A DNA stretch of 64,000 bases from JAFGDI01 sp963667715 (GTDB lineage Bacteria > Planctomycetota > Phycisphaerae > Sedimentisphaerales > SM23-30). Under the pieces are notes generated by a model that made no database searches, was not told the DNA's origin, and saw nothing but the letters and a program-made list of their open reading frames with translations. The position numbers and the translations under genes were made by a program. Positions 8,648 through 17,340 of this stretch are shown here, one piece after another; position 1 is the first letter of the stretch; every line of letters starts with the position of its first letter. The DNA is taken from positions 310,001 through 374,000 of the forward strand of contig OY763926.1 of NCBI GenBank assembly GCA_963667715.1, given 5' to 3'.

Positions 8648-8819
8648 GTTTGTAAGGAAATAAGGTTGAAAATGGCGGGTTGGCCGTTTTTCGGTCAGTC
8701 AAAATTAAACAATACATTCGGTACTTAGCTTTTAAGTTAATACCTTATAGAATTATTGATATTTGGCCTACAGTCAACTTTATCTTACATCCTTTCCTAC
8801 CTTGTAACTTATTTTATAC
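8648..8819. repeat. GGAARTAAGGTTG repeat, copy 1
   Basis: TGTAAGGAAATAAGGTTGAAA (8651-8671 region) and a TTGGCCG/CGGTCAG hairpin (8680-8698) match the copy at 40451-40493. A reverse-orientation look-alike, TACCTTGTAAC, lies near 8800-8810. The boundaries are uncertain. Confidence 0.45.
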
Positions 8820-9149
8820 TCAGGCGGTAGCGTCAATAGCAGCCTGAAGATCGTTTTTACTGGTCATGCCGACGATCTGTTTAACAACTTCACCGTTCTT
8901 GAAGAAGAGGATCGAAGGAATAGCACTGATATTGTACTTCATAGCAGTGTTGCGATTGTCGTCAGTGTTGAGCTTGCCGACTTTAGCTTTTCCAACATTA
9001 GCGGTAGCGATCTCGTCGATCAGTGGGCCAATCATCTTACAAGGGCCGCACCAGGTAGCCCAGAAATCAACCATAACCGGGATGTCTGAGCCGAGTACTT
9101 CTGTGTCAAAATTATCATCTGTAAATGTTAGTGTATCCTGACCTGCCAT
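8820..9149 (-). CDS. trxA: Thioredoxin
   Basis: At 109 residues this is a standard thioredoxin. The redox motif WCGPC is at residues 33-37, with the family's DFWATWCGPCKMIGPL and YNISAIPSILFFKNGE (cis-Pro loop) present. It reduces protein disulfides in the cytosol using thioredoxin reductase, which is not encoded nearby. GGAGGA lies 7 nt upstream of the ATG. No signal peptide is present. The gene is monocistronic with a terminator downstream. Confidence 0.97.
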   Translation of the reverse strand: MAGQDTLTFTDDNFDTEVLGSDIPVMVDFWATWCGPCKMIGPLIDEIATANVGKAKVGKLNTDDNRNTAMKYNISAIPSILFFKNGEVVKQIVGMTSKNDLQAAIDATA

Positions 9150-9333
9150 AGCAGTTCCTCCATGTTAAAAGTAAGTAATTGTAAATTCTTGCAGCAGCGA
9201 TCTTGTCAAAATGACCAATATTCAACTGCTTATCGTAATATTATTGTGCTGGTAAAGTTCATTGTCAAGGTTATATTTTATGTTTTTGTTATAAAGTGTT
9301 ATTTGTGTTGTGTTTATGTTTAAGTTTGTTGTT

Positions 9334-11433
9334 TTAGGAGCTAACATTGTCGGTATTAGTAAAGTTAAATTCCTTGTTAGAAGAGCCATTTGCGATATTG
9401 TGGTATAGCTCGTCTGTTAAAGAGGAATGTTGGCCGGATGTGTTAGTGGTTTGTTCCAGTCCGATGATCTTCATAAGTTCGGCGATAATAATGTGAGTTT
9501 GAGTTGCCTGTGCGGATAGCTCTTCTGATGTGCCGGCAGATTCTTCGGCGTTTGCCGCGTTTTTCTGAGTGATACTTTCGAAGCCGGTGATGGCAGATTT
9601 GGTGGTCTGTATGCTGCTATTTTGCTGGTCGGCGGCAGAGCTGATATTGATAACGAGTGAATTTATCTGATCGATAGCAGAAGTTATTTTTTCGAGCGAT
9701 TCTGCTACGTTTTCCACAATTTCTACACCTTTATTGGCGTTCAGGTTCGATTCTTCGATAAGGCTGGAGGTGCTTCGGGCGGCTTCAGCAGAACGCATGG
9801 CAAGAGACCGCACTTCTTCAGCGACAACGGCGAACCCTTTGCCTGACTCTCCGGCCCGTGCTGCTTCGACAGCGGCGTTGAGTGCGAGCAGGTTGGTTTG
9901 GAAAGCGATTTCGTCAATGGTTTTGATGACGGTCGCGGTTTTGTCGGAAGATTGTTTAATGAGCTCGATGCTATTGATCATTTGTTTCATAGCATTTGAA
10001 GTTTCAGTGGAGATGTCCTGGGCATTGGTAGCAAAGCCTGCGACTTGTGCGGCGTTTGTTGCATTGTCTTTGGCCCGGCTGGATATATCTTCCATATTTG
10101 AGCTAGCCTCTTCGATACTGGCGGCCTGTTCGTTGGTTCTGTGGGCAAGTTCCTGTGAGTTGTTCGAGACCATGTTGGAGGCGTCAGTAACCTGACAGGC
10201 GCCGTGAGAAAGATCGAGACATATTCTTTTAATTGGGTTGATGATGCTTCTGCTGATAAGGATACTGGCGAGGATGCCGAAGATTATACCAAGTGAGCCA
10301 ATAGCCAAAGCTATATTTGTTCTTTTATGTGCAAGATCGACAATTTCGGAGGAATGGTTCTGGCTGAAAGAGGCTGCTTTATCGGTAAGTGGTTCGATCT
10401 GGTTGACAATGGCGGATAGTTCCAGAGTGGTAGTGTTTATTTCGGTATCTACACTGGCGAGTTTGAGGAAGGTTTGCAGATAGAAATCCATTTTGGCCGA
10501 CAGGTTATTTTTACTTTCCTGCGGGATAGATGAATTGTTTATGCTGTCTTTAACGGTTTGGACATTTGTTTTTGTTTTGTTGATATATTTATCGGTAAGT
10601 CTGAGCAGATAATCTTTTTCGCTTCGACGAACCATGAGCACCTGACTGGAAATATCCGGGATGTAATATTTTAGAATTTCGGTTTTAATATTTTCGGAAG
10701 CCTGACTGATCTGTTTGATGAGCTCGGTGCGGTTGTCGTTTGAGCTATTGAAGGATTCGAGAGCTGTGGAATATTTTTCGACCGAGGCAAGGATAGAGTT
10801 TTTTGCGTTTTCAGGGCAACTGGAAATTTTGATGAGCCTGGTGAACTGGCTAATACTGTTTTGTATAGGAATTAAATTTTCTTTGTCAGTTGAGCTGATA
10901 AGCAAATTTTCGGAATTAGCGATTTGCAGGGCTTTTATATAAGCCTTATCGAGCTGGTACATTTCGATGTCTACCATAACTGAGTGTACGCAATCTCTGA
11001 ACTCACCTTGCAGGCCGGAGTTGTGGTCTAGTCCTCTGGTATGCCAGAGGTTGACGAGTGAATTGAATTTCTGTGCATATTCCAGAGTTAGTGGGTTGAT
11101 TTTTTCGAGATTTGCGGCAATTTCACTGTGCTGGGCTACTTTGGCCAGTTCGATAGCTTCGGATGTCAGCTTTTTGAGGTCGCTTATATGCTGCTTATAA
11201 GCTGTTACGTATTGTGCGTCTTTATGCAGCAGGAAGTTTTTTTCATCCTTACGACACTTGAGCATGAGCTTGTCAATTTCCCTGGCATCAGCGGAGATCT
11301 TAAACTCGTGGTCTATCATATCGCTGAATAGTGATGTGGTGGAGGTTATAGTGTTTTGATATAGACCGATAACGATAATCAGAGTTAGAATAATAAGTCC
11401 AAAACCGCATAATAATTTTAGAGATAGTTTCAT
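9334..11433 (-). CDS. Methyl-accepting chemotaxis protein with HBM-type sensor
   Basis: The 699-residue receptor has helix 1 at about 7-28, a roughly 345-residue all-helical periplasmic domain, helix 2 at about 376-395, and a cytoplasmic signalling domain. The periplasmic part contains two copies of a motif typical of helical bimodular (HBM, McpS-like) sensors: KLMLKCRKDEKNFLLHKD and VLMVRRSEKDYLLRLTDKY. HBM receptors often sense organic acids. The hairpin tip is canonical (IDEIAFQTNLLALNAAVEAA then RAGESGKGFAVVAEEVRSLA). The HAMP after helix 2 is short or poorly conserved. No che genes are adjacent. The ligand is unknown. Confidence 0.93.
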   Translation of the reverse strand: MKLSLKLLCGFGLIILTLIIVIGLYQNTITSTTSLFSDMIDHEFKISADAREIDKLMLKCRKDEKNFLLHKDAQYVTAYKQHISDLKKLTSEAIELAKVAQHSEIAANLEKINPLTLEYAQKFNSLVNLWHTRGLDHNSGLQGEFRDCVHSVMVDIEMYQLDKAYIKALQIANSENLLISSTDKENLIPIQNSISQFTRLIKISSCPENAKNSILASVEKYSTALESFNSSNDNRTELIKQISQASENIKTEILKYYIPDISSQVLMVRRSEKDYLLRLTDKYINKTKTNVQTVKDSINNSSIPQESKNNLSAKMDFYLQTFLKLASVDTEINTTTLELSAIVNQIEPLTDKAASFSQNHSSEIVDLAHKRTNIALAIGSLGIIFGILASILISRSIINPIKRICLDLSHGACQVTDASNMVSNNSQELAHRTNEQAASIEEASSNMEDISSRAKDNATNAAQVAGFATNAQDISTETSNAMKQMINSIELIKQSSDKTATVIKTIDEIAFQTNLLALNAAVEAARAGESGKGFAVVAEEVRSLAMRSAEAARSTSSLIEESNLNANKGVEIVENVAESLEKITSAIDQINSLVINISSAADQQNSSIQTTKSAITGFESITQKNAANAEESAGTSEELSAQATQTHIIIAELMKIIGLEQTTNTSGQHSSLTDELYHNIANGSSNKEFNFTNTDNVSS

Positions 11434-11793
11434 GCCTCATGTTCCTGTGCATTAAGTTTTTTTAAGTGTTAGTACTTAAGGCAAATCGGTATAAGGCATA
11501 AGTATAGTTATTAGAAGGTTGGAAAAAAGAAGCTTGGTCCTATAAGGGAGTGGAGGTTTTATGGTAAAAAGAGTGCAAGTGTATGTTTTTTTTGCGGTTA
11601 TAGAGCAGAGTGTAATCGTTGAAAAGCGGGGGGGAATTAGAGGTGGGATACCGCTTGGGTATTATTGGACTGAGAGAGAGTTAGGGATATGAGTGGGCAG
11701 GTTAATAGTCGGTGTCAGTGGCGCAATAAGTAGAGACGCAAAAGTTGTAGCGTCTCTACTTGCGACACAAAAGTTTTGAATAGGAAAACGAGG
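11434..11793. other. Intergenic spacer with one perfect hairpin
   Basis: GTAGAGACGC (11730-11739) and GCGTCTCTAC (11750-11759) form a perfect 10-bp stem with a 10-base loop about 35 bp beyond the prepilin stop. There is no T-run on either strand, so it may be an mRNA 3' stabiliser or a dispersed palindrome rather than a classic terminator. Nothing else is recognised here. Confidence 0.55.
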
Positions 11794-12630
11794 TCAATGA
11801 TATATGTTTACTTTATTCTGAGTCTGGAACTTTCTGTTCCATTTGAATTGCCATAGATCTTCGAGCGGTACTTTTTCTACGTGGCCGTCGACGAAACCAA
11901 TGTTGATAGCTTTATCATGTCGATCGACGCAAACTCTGTGCATAGAATAGTCGGTTCCTCCAGCTCTGGAATATTGGCCGTTGAGAGTTTGTTCAGCATT
12001 TGGAACGGAACTGTCATCTTCAGGCCAGGCGTCGAATCTAAAGCAGTCGAAGAAGGCAGGTACATTACTTTTAGCTTTACTTAAAACAGAGTAGTATTTA
12101 GCCTTGTTAGCACCATAGTTGGTACCGCTGAAGACAGTGTAATAATCTTTAGGGTCGGGCAGCAGCCAGCAGTTGATCGAGTAGCTACCGTACATAGTAC
12201 CCTGGGTGGTGGCGCCGCCGGCGTAAGCTTCAGCGTTGACAGCCCACATTTCATCCCATTTGTTACTTTCAGTTAGTTCCTGGTCGCCATCGGGCAACTC
12301 AACAACTTTTGTTGAAGGGCACTGTGCGACTTTCATGATGCCATCCATTTCATCAATTGACGGGTCATCGCGATATTTTTTATCTCCAAATATGTAGGCA
12401 ATTCTTCTGAACCAGTGGTCGCGGCTATAATCGAAAGAAAATAGTTTGTCATTATTTTCTGCTGAATAGAGCGCGATAGCTTTTGACAGCTGGCTAAGGT
12501 TGCTACGGCATACGATATCCTTAGCCTGTTTTTTAGCTTTAGACAAAGCGGGCATAAGGATCGAGACAAGAAGAGCAATGATCGTAATAACAACCAAAAG
12601 CTCAATGAGAGTAAAAGCTTTCTTTTTCAT
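11794..12630 (-). CDS. Type IV pilin/pseudopilin-like protein with H-X9-DG domain
   Basis: The protein starts MKKKAFTLIELLVVITIIAL, a class III prepilin signal cut before F6 and N-methylated by a prepilin peptidase, with conserved E10. A single hydrophobic helix follows, then a globular domain. The C-terminal HDKAINIGFVDGHVE matches the planctomycete H-X9-DG tail, in which His is followed nine residues later by Asp-Gly. Planctomycetes carry many such proteins of unclear role in secretion or surface fibres. No other pilus or secretion gene is nearby. AGGAAATCTG precedes the ATG. Confidence 0.92.
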   Translation of the reverse strand: MKKKAFTLIELLVVITIIALLVSILMPALSKAKKQAKDIVCRSNLSQLSKAIALYSAENNDKLFSFDYSRDHWFRRIAYIFGDKKYRDDPSIDEMDGIMKVAQCPSTKVVELPDGDQELTESNKWDEMWAVNAEAYAGGATTQGTMYGSYSINCWLLPDPKDYYTVFSGTNYGANKAKYYSVLSKAKSNVPAFFDCFRFDAWPEDDSSVPNAEQTLNGQYSRAGGTDYSMHRVCVDRHDKAINIGFVDGHVEKVPLEDLWQFKWNRKFQTQNKVNIYH

Positions 12631-12800
12631 CAGATTTCCTATTTCAAAATGTTCATAAGCAATAACAGGGAAGGAAGTAGATAGCGCCCGTCCCTGTTAA
12701 AATAAATGTTCTATTTCTATATGACAATTGAGGCCGGGAATTAGCTTATTTTTTTTGTTAAGAAGTGAAAAAAATTGTGACAGGCTAGTATTATTAGTTA

Positions 12801-12960
12801 CTCAAACTGACCGATGGTCTGTTTGAGAGGAGTTAGTATTTAGAATTTAGCAATTAGTTACATAGAATGACTTCGGAAACTAACAAATAATCACCAATCG
12901 TTAAGAGCTTGTTTAATAGTGAATTACAACATACAATATGGAGTTTTTGGTCAGTTTGAG
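12801..12960 (+). repeat. Hairpin-heptad repeat, copy B (full length)
   Basis: CTCAAACTGACC, loop GATG and GGTCTGTTTGAG (one mismatch) at 12801-12827 are followed by the heptad tail (AGTTAG, ATTTAG, ATTTAG, AATTAG). The body aligns with copy A and the element ends with GGTCAGTTTGAG (12949-12960). It lies in the upstream region of the prepilin gene and after the nrpR stop. Confidence 0.8.
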
Positions 12961-13009
12961 GTAGTAAAAGTGAAAGGTATTTGAAGTACATTTATGTAGT
13001 CGGTGTGTG

Positions 13010-14026
13010 TTATTGGTTCTGCGATAGTATGTGTTCGATCTTTTCGTGCAGGAGAGAGAAGTGGAAAAGTTGTTTGTATTCAAGTAAGCCGCTCATGGCG
13101 ATAGAGTGTAGTCTTGTTCCACTTTCTTCTATGACTGCGATGGGGTTAAGTCCGCCGATGACTATTGCTCCGATACGTCCCTGGCTAACAGGGATGCCAA
13201 GAAGTTCGCATCCGGGCCTGCCGAATTCTAAGAAAGCACCAAGTCCCACAAGATTAAGTTTATTTGCCAAATTTCGAACAATATCGAGGCTTTTAGCGGG
13301 TAGCTCTCTGAATCCTGCTCCTACTTTGCCATTGCCGTCACGTATAGCACCAAGATAGTCAGTCATGCTTGATCGTATGAAAACTTCTAGCGGATCAACT
13401 GTAGTACCGTCGTAGTGTATAATCTCGGTAAATCTTTGTGCTTTGCCGTCAGCGATTTCCAGAAGCCCGCCAAACCTGCTGCTGACAGGAATGCCATACT
13501 TTAGTAGTACGCCGTTGAGTGTGATAGAGCAAACGGAAACAAAACCAATATGTCCTTCAGGTACGATAGCGTTCTGTATTCTTTCGCCGGGCGGCAATAA
13601 AGCCATTTGGGTGCCCATAGCATATCCGTCGTTGTATACTTTCATTATCTGGTCGGCGTGCTTTTTTAATACTTCAAATTTTACCATTGATGTGTTAACA
13701 ACAACTTTTCCAGATCTATTTTCGAGGTCAAAATCCATCATGTAAGTCATGTTGTCAATTTTTGCTGAAAGATATCCAATTCTACCAAGAGTCATAGATG
13801 CGTGTAGCTCTCTACGTCCTTTATCGGTGATCAGTCGTCCGTGTTTTTTGATTGGGGTGGTAAATCCAAGTGAATCGAATTCCTTCAGATAAATCCTAAC
13901 AGTTCTCTGGCACAAAGCCATTCCGCTATCGGTTAGGCTATCGGCGATAACGGCAGAGCTTACAGGCTGGTTGTACTCGCTGAGGGCTCTAAGTATTTCA
14001 AATCTTTTTTTATCTTTTTTGTCCAT
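13010..14026 (-). CDS. nrpR: NrpR-family transcriptional regulator of nitrogen genes
   Basis: The 338-residue protein has an N-terminal winged helix (about 5-70; RFEILRALSEYNQPVSSAVI, CQRTVRIYLKEFDSLGFTTP) and one NrpR regulatory domain (about 85-325; GRIGYLSAKIDNMTYMMDFD, GHIGFVSVCSITLNGVLLKY, GRPGCELLGIPVSQGRIGAI). This is the HTH plus single NRD layout of some archaeal and bacterial NrpR proteins. Archaeal NrpR represses nitrogen genes by binding GGAA-N6-TTCC and is released by 2-oxoglutarate. It is divergent from a glutamate synthase gene that has such a site upstream, which supports a regulator-target pair. The symbol is used by homology. Confidence 0.88.
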   Translation of the reverse strand: MDKKDKKRFEILRALSEYNQPVSSAVIADSLTDSGMALCQRTVRIYLKEFDSLGFTTPIKKHGRLITDKGRRELHASMTLGRIGYLSAKIDNMTYMMDFDLENRSGKVVVNTSMVKFEVLKKHADQIMKVYNDGYAMGTQMALLPPGERIQNAIVPEGHIGFVSVCSITLNGVLLKYGIPVSSRFGGLLEIADGKAQRFTEIIHYDGTTVDPLEVFIRSSMTDYLGAIRDGNGKVGAGFRELPAKSLDIVRNLANKLNLVGLGAFLEFGRPGCELLGIPVSQGRIGAIVIGGLNPIAVIEESGTRLHSIAMSGLLEYKQLFHFSLLHEKIEHILSQNQ

Positions 14027-14103
14027 ATTGATAATTGCTAATAGTTGATTATGTCATACAAACCAAGTTCTACCTCTAAAATTTATTCATGGCAGCAGAA
14101 GTT

Positions 14104-14422
14104 CTTGGGTGTTCCTGGTCTGTGTTAGGACCCCCCGTGAACCTCGAAGTATATCAGGGCAGATATTTCCCCGGTTCTTCGTTCCTTGTCAGGGAAACTC
14201 AATGCTCATTTTTGCCTAAAAAGCAGATTTAAGGCAACCTCTAATAATTCATTTCGGGCTACAAACGGTCTTGATTTTTCCTGAGCTGCGTCACGAAAAA
14301 CCGTGAACCCCGATGTACTTCGGGGCCAATATGCCCGGTTCTTCGTTCCTTGTCAGTAAAAGTCAATCCTCGTTTTCGCCTCAAAAGCAATTATTAGAGG
14401 TTACCTTAAGAGGAACACCTAA
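14104..14422. repeat. Older MITE copy split by a nested insertion
   Basis: CTTGGGTGTTCCT (14104-14116) is an inverted partner of AGGAACACCTAAG (14410-14422) with one mismatch. The left portion (14130-14228) aligns with the right half of the MITE (for example the string GGTTCTTCGTTCCTTGTCAG) but is diverged and shortened. The intact MITE at 14233-14405 lies inside it. Confidence 0.65.
14233..14405. mobile_element. MITE copy 1, 173 bp, flanked by TTAA duplication
   Basis: The ends GGCAACCTCTAATAATT and AATTATTAGAGGTTACC are inverted repeats with one mismatch over 17 bp. TTAA flanks both sides (14229-14232, 14406-14409), a 4-bp target duplication. It encodes no protein and both halves pair along most of their length. 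Copies are at 28590, 33649 and 58364. Confidence 0.85.
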
Positions 14423-14715
14423 GTTTTAGCTCATTTTGAGTTATTAAATTGTAGAAAAAATAAAAAAAACTTGTTGGCATAATTTCCGTTATTAAAGCCA
14501 TTTAGTGCTAGTGCAAACTTACAATAAGAAAGAGATAAGTATATCGAATGATAGTCTTTTGTACTAGTCAGGCATTGTTTGTGAGAAATAGTATACGAGT
14601 ATTATATTAAACAAGAGTACAGTTGTAAAGCAAATGAAAAAAGTATGTTTGTGGAAAAAATTCCGTAAATCTATTATTGGGTAGTTGTTGTGTGTATGTT
14701 GTTGTTTTCGTGCTA

Positions 14716-14745
14716 TTGACATATGTAGAGGTTTTTGGGTATATT
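14716..14745 (+). promoter_or_regulatory. Sigma70-like promoter of gltB
   Basis: TTGACA (14716-14721), an 18-bp spacer and TATATT (14740-14745). The predicted start near 14752 gives a leader of about 145 nt that contains the operator. Confidence 0.6.
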
Positions 14746-14781
14746 TGGTGGGATAAGTTCAGGGATAGGTGTTGATGTGGT

Positions 14782-14795
14782 GGAAGGTATTTTCC
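14782..14795 (+). promoter_or_regulatory. Candidate NrpR operator GGAA-N6-TTCC
   Basis: GGAA (14782-14785), GGTATT and TTCC (14792-14795) match the archaeal NrpR consensus exactly. The site is about 30 bp downstream of the predicted transcription start and 104 bp before the gltB ATG, a position suited to repression. The regulator gene is the divergent neighbour. Confidence 0.65.
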
Positions 14796-14898
14796 GCTAA
14801 GCGTATTTGATGTGATTAGGATTGTTAGCTATTTAACGGAATATGAAAGAAGTATAATGGTTATAGGTAATTGATGTTAACTGAAGGAGATATTATTA

Positions 14899-16536
14899 AT
14901 GAATTTAGTAAAGCAGAATGATGCGTTGGGTACAGTAAATCGCGGCAATCCATGTGAGTCAGGTTTGTGTACGCTTTGTATGAGTAACTGTGCGGGCAAA
15001 TGTGAGACCTGGCTATCATCGTTGTTAGGCAGGAAAGTGTTGTATCCAAGGAATTTTGGAGAGATAACATCTGGTTCAGCCAATATAGTTGCGGATGGGG
15101 TTGGTTATCATGCATTGCGTATACAGGGTTATGCGTATGGCTCTCAGGGTTTATCGCAGGGGTTGACTAATGATCCTGACGACTGCATATTTCCTAACGT
15201 TGATATAGAGACTAGCTTTGGTGGTGAGATAAAGACTAAATGTCGTATACCGATAATGACAGGAGCTTTGGGTTCGACATTTATTGCAGCGAAATACTGG
15301 CCGAGTTTTGCGGTAGGTGCGGCATTGTGTGGTATCCCTATTGTTATAGGTGAAAATGTTGTTGGCGTAGATAAGAGTTCGGAGATGAAGGGTGGTAAGA
15401 TAATAAAGGCCCCCGAGCTGGATAGGCGTATTGAGCTGTTTTTGAGATATTACGATGGCTATGGGGCAATAATAGTTCAGATGAATGTTGAGGATACGCG
15501 TAACGGTGTAGCTCAGTATATAATGGATAAATACGGTGATAAAGTTATATTGGAATTGAAGTGGGGTCAGGGAGCTAAAGATATAGGCGGCGAGATTCAG
15601 GTTGCAGATATAGAGTATGCGAGATTTTTAAAAGATCGCGGCTATGTGGTAGACCCTAACCCTTATGATAAGGCGGTAGAGGCGGCGTATAAGTCGCGAG
15701 CGATAAAGTCGTTTGCACGTCACAGCAGGTTGGGTGCGACGAATGTGCCAAGTGCAGAGAGTTTGCACGATGCGTTTATTGGTGCAGTTGAAGGATTGCG
15801 TAAGATCGGCTATAAACGTATCTCGCTAAAGACCGGAGCGTACGGAATGGAAGCACTGGCAATGAGTCTGAAGTTTTCGTCAGAAGCTGGTCTTGATCTG
15901 TTGACAATAGATGGGGCTGGTGGCGGAACAGGTATGAGCCCGTGGAATATGATGGAGCATTGGGGAGTTCCAAGTTTGCATTTGCATGCAAAGGCATATG
16001 AATATTGTCAGATATTAGAAAAGCAGGGTTATGAAGTGCCGGATATATCTTTGGCAGGTGGATTTGCCCGAGAAGATCATATTTTTAAGGCAATGGCTTT
16101 GTGTGCTCCTTACAGCAAGCTTGTGTGTATGGGGCGGGCGCCGATGATACCGGGTTATCTGGGGAGTAATATTGAAGGGGTATTCAAGCCTGAGCAGAGA
16201 GCCGAACTGAATGGCCACTGGGAGTCTCTGCCAGCATCGGTAACACAGATCGGGACATATCCAGAAGAGATCTTTTCTGCCTGGGAGAGTGTGAAGAATA
16301 AGGTTGGCGAAAAAGAGATGGATAAGATTCCGTTTGGTGCGATAGCAATGGCAGGTTATGCAGATAAGTTGTCTTGTGGTTTACAGCAGTTTATGGCCGG
16401 AGCGAGGAAGTTCAGGTTGAGCGAAATTGAAAGAGCTGACCTTATGGCGGCAAACCGTGAGACCGCATCGGAGACTGGTGTGGAATTTATGACCGATGCG
16501 CAAGATGAAAAGGCTATAAGTATCTTGAAGCAATGA
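14899..16536 (+). CDS. gltB: FMN-binding glutamate synthase-like protein (archaeal-type GltB synthase domain)
   Basis: The 545-residue protein consists of the FMN-binding glutamate synthase barrel (about 60-500). Landmarks are ARHSRLGATNVPSAESL, RISLKTGAYGMEALAMSLKF and LLTIDGAGGGTGMSPWNMME. It lacks the N-terminal glutaminase and the C-terminal GXGXG domain of large GltB, like short archaeal homologues. Five cysteines at C19, C24, C27, C31 and C35 could carry an Fe-S cluster. No gltD or glutaminase gene is beside it. It probably makes glutamate from 2-oxoglutarate with nitrogen from a separate amidotransferase. AAGGAGATATTATTA precedes the ATG. Confidence 0.88.
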   Translation: MNLVKQNDALGTVNRGNPCESGLCTLCMSNCAGKCETWLSSLLGRKVLYPRNFGEITSGSANIVADGVGYHALRIQGYAYGSQGLSQGLTNDPDDCIFPNVDIETSFGGEIKTKCRIPIMTGALGSTFIAAKYWPSFAVGAALCGIPIVIGENVVGVDKSSEMKGGKIIKAPELDRRIELFLRYYDGYGAIIVQMNVEDTRNGVAQYIMDKYGDKVILELKWGQGAKDIGGEIQVADIEYARFLKDRGYVVDPNPYDKAVEAAYKSRAIKSFARHSRLGATNVPSAESLHDAFIGAVEGLRKIGYKRISLKTGAYGMEALAMSLKFSSEAGLDLLTIDGAGGGTGMSPWNMMEHWGVPSLHLHAKAYEYCQILEKQGYEVPDISLAGGFAREDHIFKAMALCAPYSKLVCMGRAPMIPGYLGSNIEGVFKPEQRAELNGHWESLPASVTQIGTYPEEIFSAWESVKNKVGEKEMDKIPFGAIAMAGYADKLSCGLQQFMAGARKFRLSEIERADLMAANRETASETGVEFMTDAQDEKAISILKQ

Positions 16537-16565
16537 TACAAGTGTAGTCTGGGTATATAACAGGA

Positions 16566-16609
16566 AACGGTACAGCTATTCTGGGAGGATAGGTTGTGCC
16601 GTTTTTTTT
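16566..16609 (+). terminator. Terminator of gltB
   Basis: ACGGTACA pairs with TGTGCCGT (one G-T pair), with an inner CTAT/ATAG stem, followed by eight T residues. Confidence 0.85.
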
Positions 16610-16844
16610 ATTTTTTTGGGTGGATTAGTGGGCGGCGGTGGTTGGACATTGTATAATATATATAGTGATGAAGAAAAAATATGGTTAAAAGAAAGGCGGT
16701 GCCTATATCGAAGAGTATCAGAGCTAATCCAATTTAAGTAGGTCTGGCTGGTTTAGTTTAGTAGTAGGCTATTCAGTGTGTGCAGATGAAGATATATTGC
16801 TGGTCGCTATCCAACGTTATTATTATACATATTCATATATTTTT

Positions 16845-17188
16845 TTGACTTGCAATATAGAAGTACAATATATGATATCTTCATTGAGCCAACATTCATT
16901 TCCGGCATAACTGGTTGTAGTTTATTACCTTAGTTGACCACCAGGCAAAGAGAGGTTCAGGTCCTGTTTGACAGGATACGGACATTCCGCGGAATCATAA
17001 TGGTAATAAACTAGAAGTAAACCATCGGGAAAACCGGAAAGGAATTTATGCCTATGTAGAAAATTAATTTGTTTGGTTCTGAATAAGCAAGCAAATTAAA
17101 CAAGCAATTATATTTTATATATAATTAATACAAATTCAATCAGGCGCAGTCGGGCTGAAGTTAATTCGGTCCGACTGTATTTTTTTTA
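16845..17188 (+). ncRNA. Candidate independent structured RNA of unknown class
   Basis: A promoter-like TTGACT (16845) and TATATG (16869), spacer 18, precede a roughly 310-nt region without an ORF that ends in a strong terminator. The core (16904-17052) closes with GGCATAA/TTATGCC. Inside, TGGTT pairs with AACCA, GTTTATTACC (16920-16929) pairs perfectly with GGTAATAAAC (17002-17011), and small hairpins (TCCTG/CAGGA; CGG/CCG) fit in the loops. A closing stem, an internal bubble and an apical stem recall 6S RNA, but I see no sequence proof. It is not tmRNA, RNase P or SRP RNA by their conserved motifs. Confidence 0.55.
17147..17188 (+). terminator. Strong terminator of the candidate RNA
   Basis: CAGTCGG (17147-17153) pairs with CCGACTG (17171-17177) and is followed by TAT and seven more T residues. 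No coding gene lies upstream on this strand within 600 bp. Confidence 0.85.
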
Positions 17189-17340
17189 ACAGAGGGAGTG
17201 GATGGTTGATAGGAAGTAAGGGGTTATTGGATGAAATTATAATTGATGGGATAACCGACCTTCGGTCTGGATTATACGACAGGTTGATTGTGAATTATCA
17301 AAATTGTCTGAGTTTTACCTACTCCAATAGCGGTTGATAA

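Larger units (their letters stand above)
14027..14898. other. Regulatory spacer between nrpR and gltB
   Basis: This 870-bp stretch contains the nested repeat at 14104-14422, then AT-rich DNA without a gene, then the gltB promoter and NrpR-type operator. A second, imperfect GGAA-N4-TTCC occurs at 14653-14664 with the wrong spacing. Confidence 0.7.

Noticed and set aside
14653..14664. Second NrpR-like site GGAA-AAAA-TTCC
   Set aside because: The spacing is four, not six, and it lies upstream of the predicted -35 box.
16845..17188. tmRNA, RNase P RNA or SRP RNA as identity of the structured RNA
   Set aside because: The conserved strings of these RNAs (the GAGGAAAGTCC region, the T-loop and CCA end, or the GGAAGGAAGCA-type loop) are not present.
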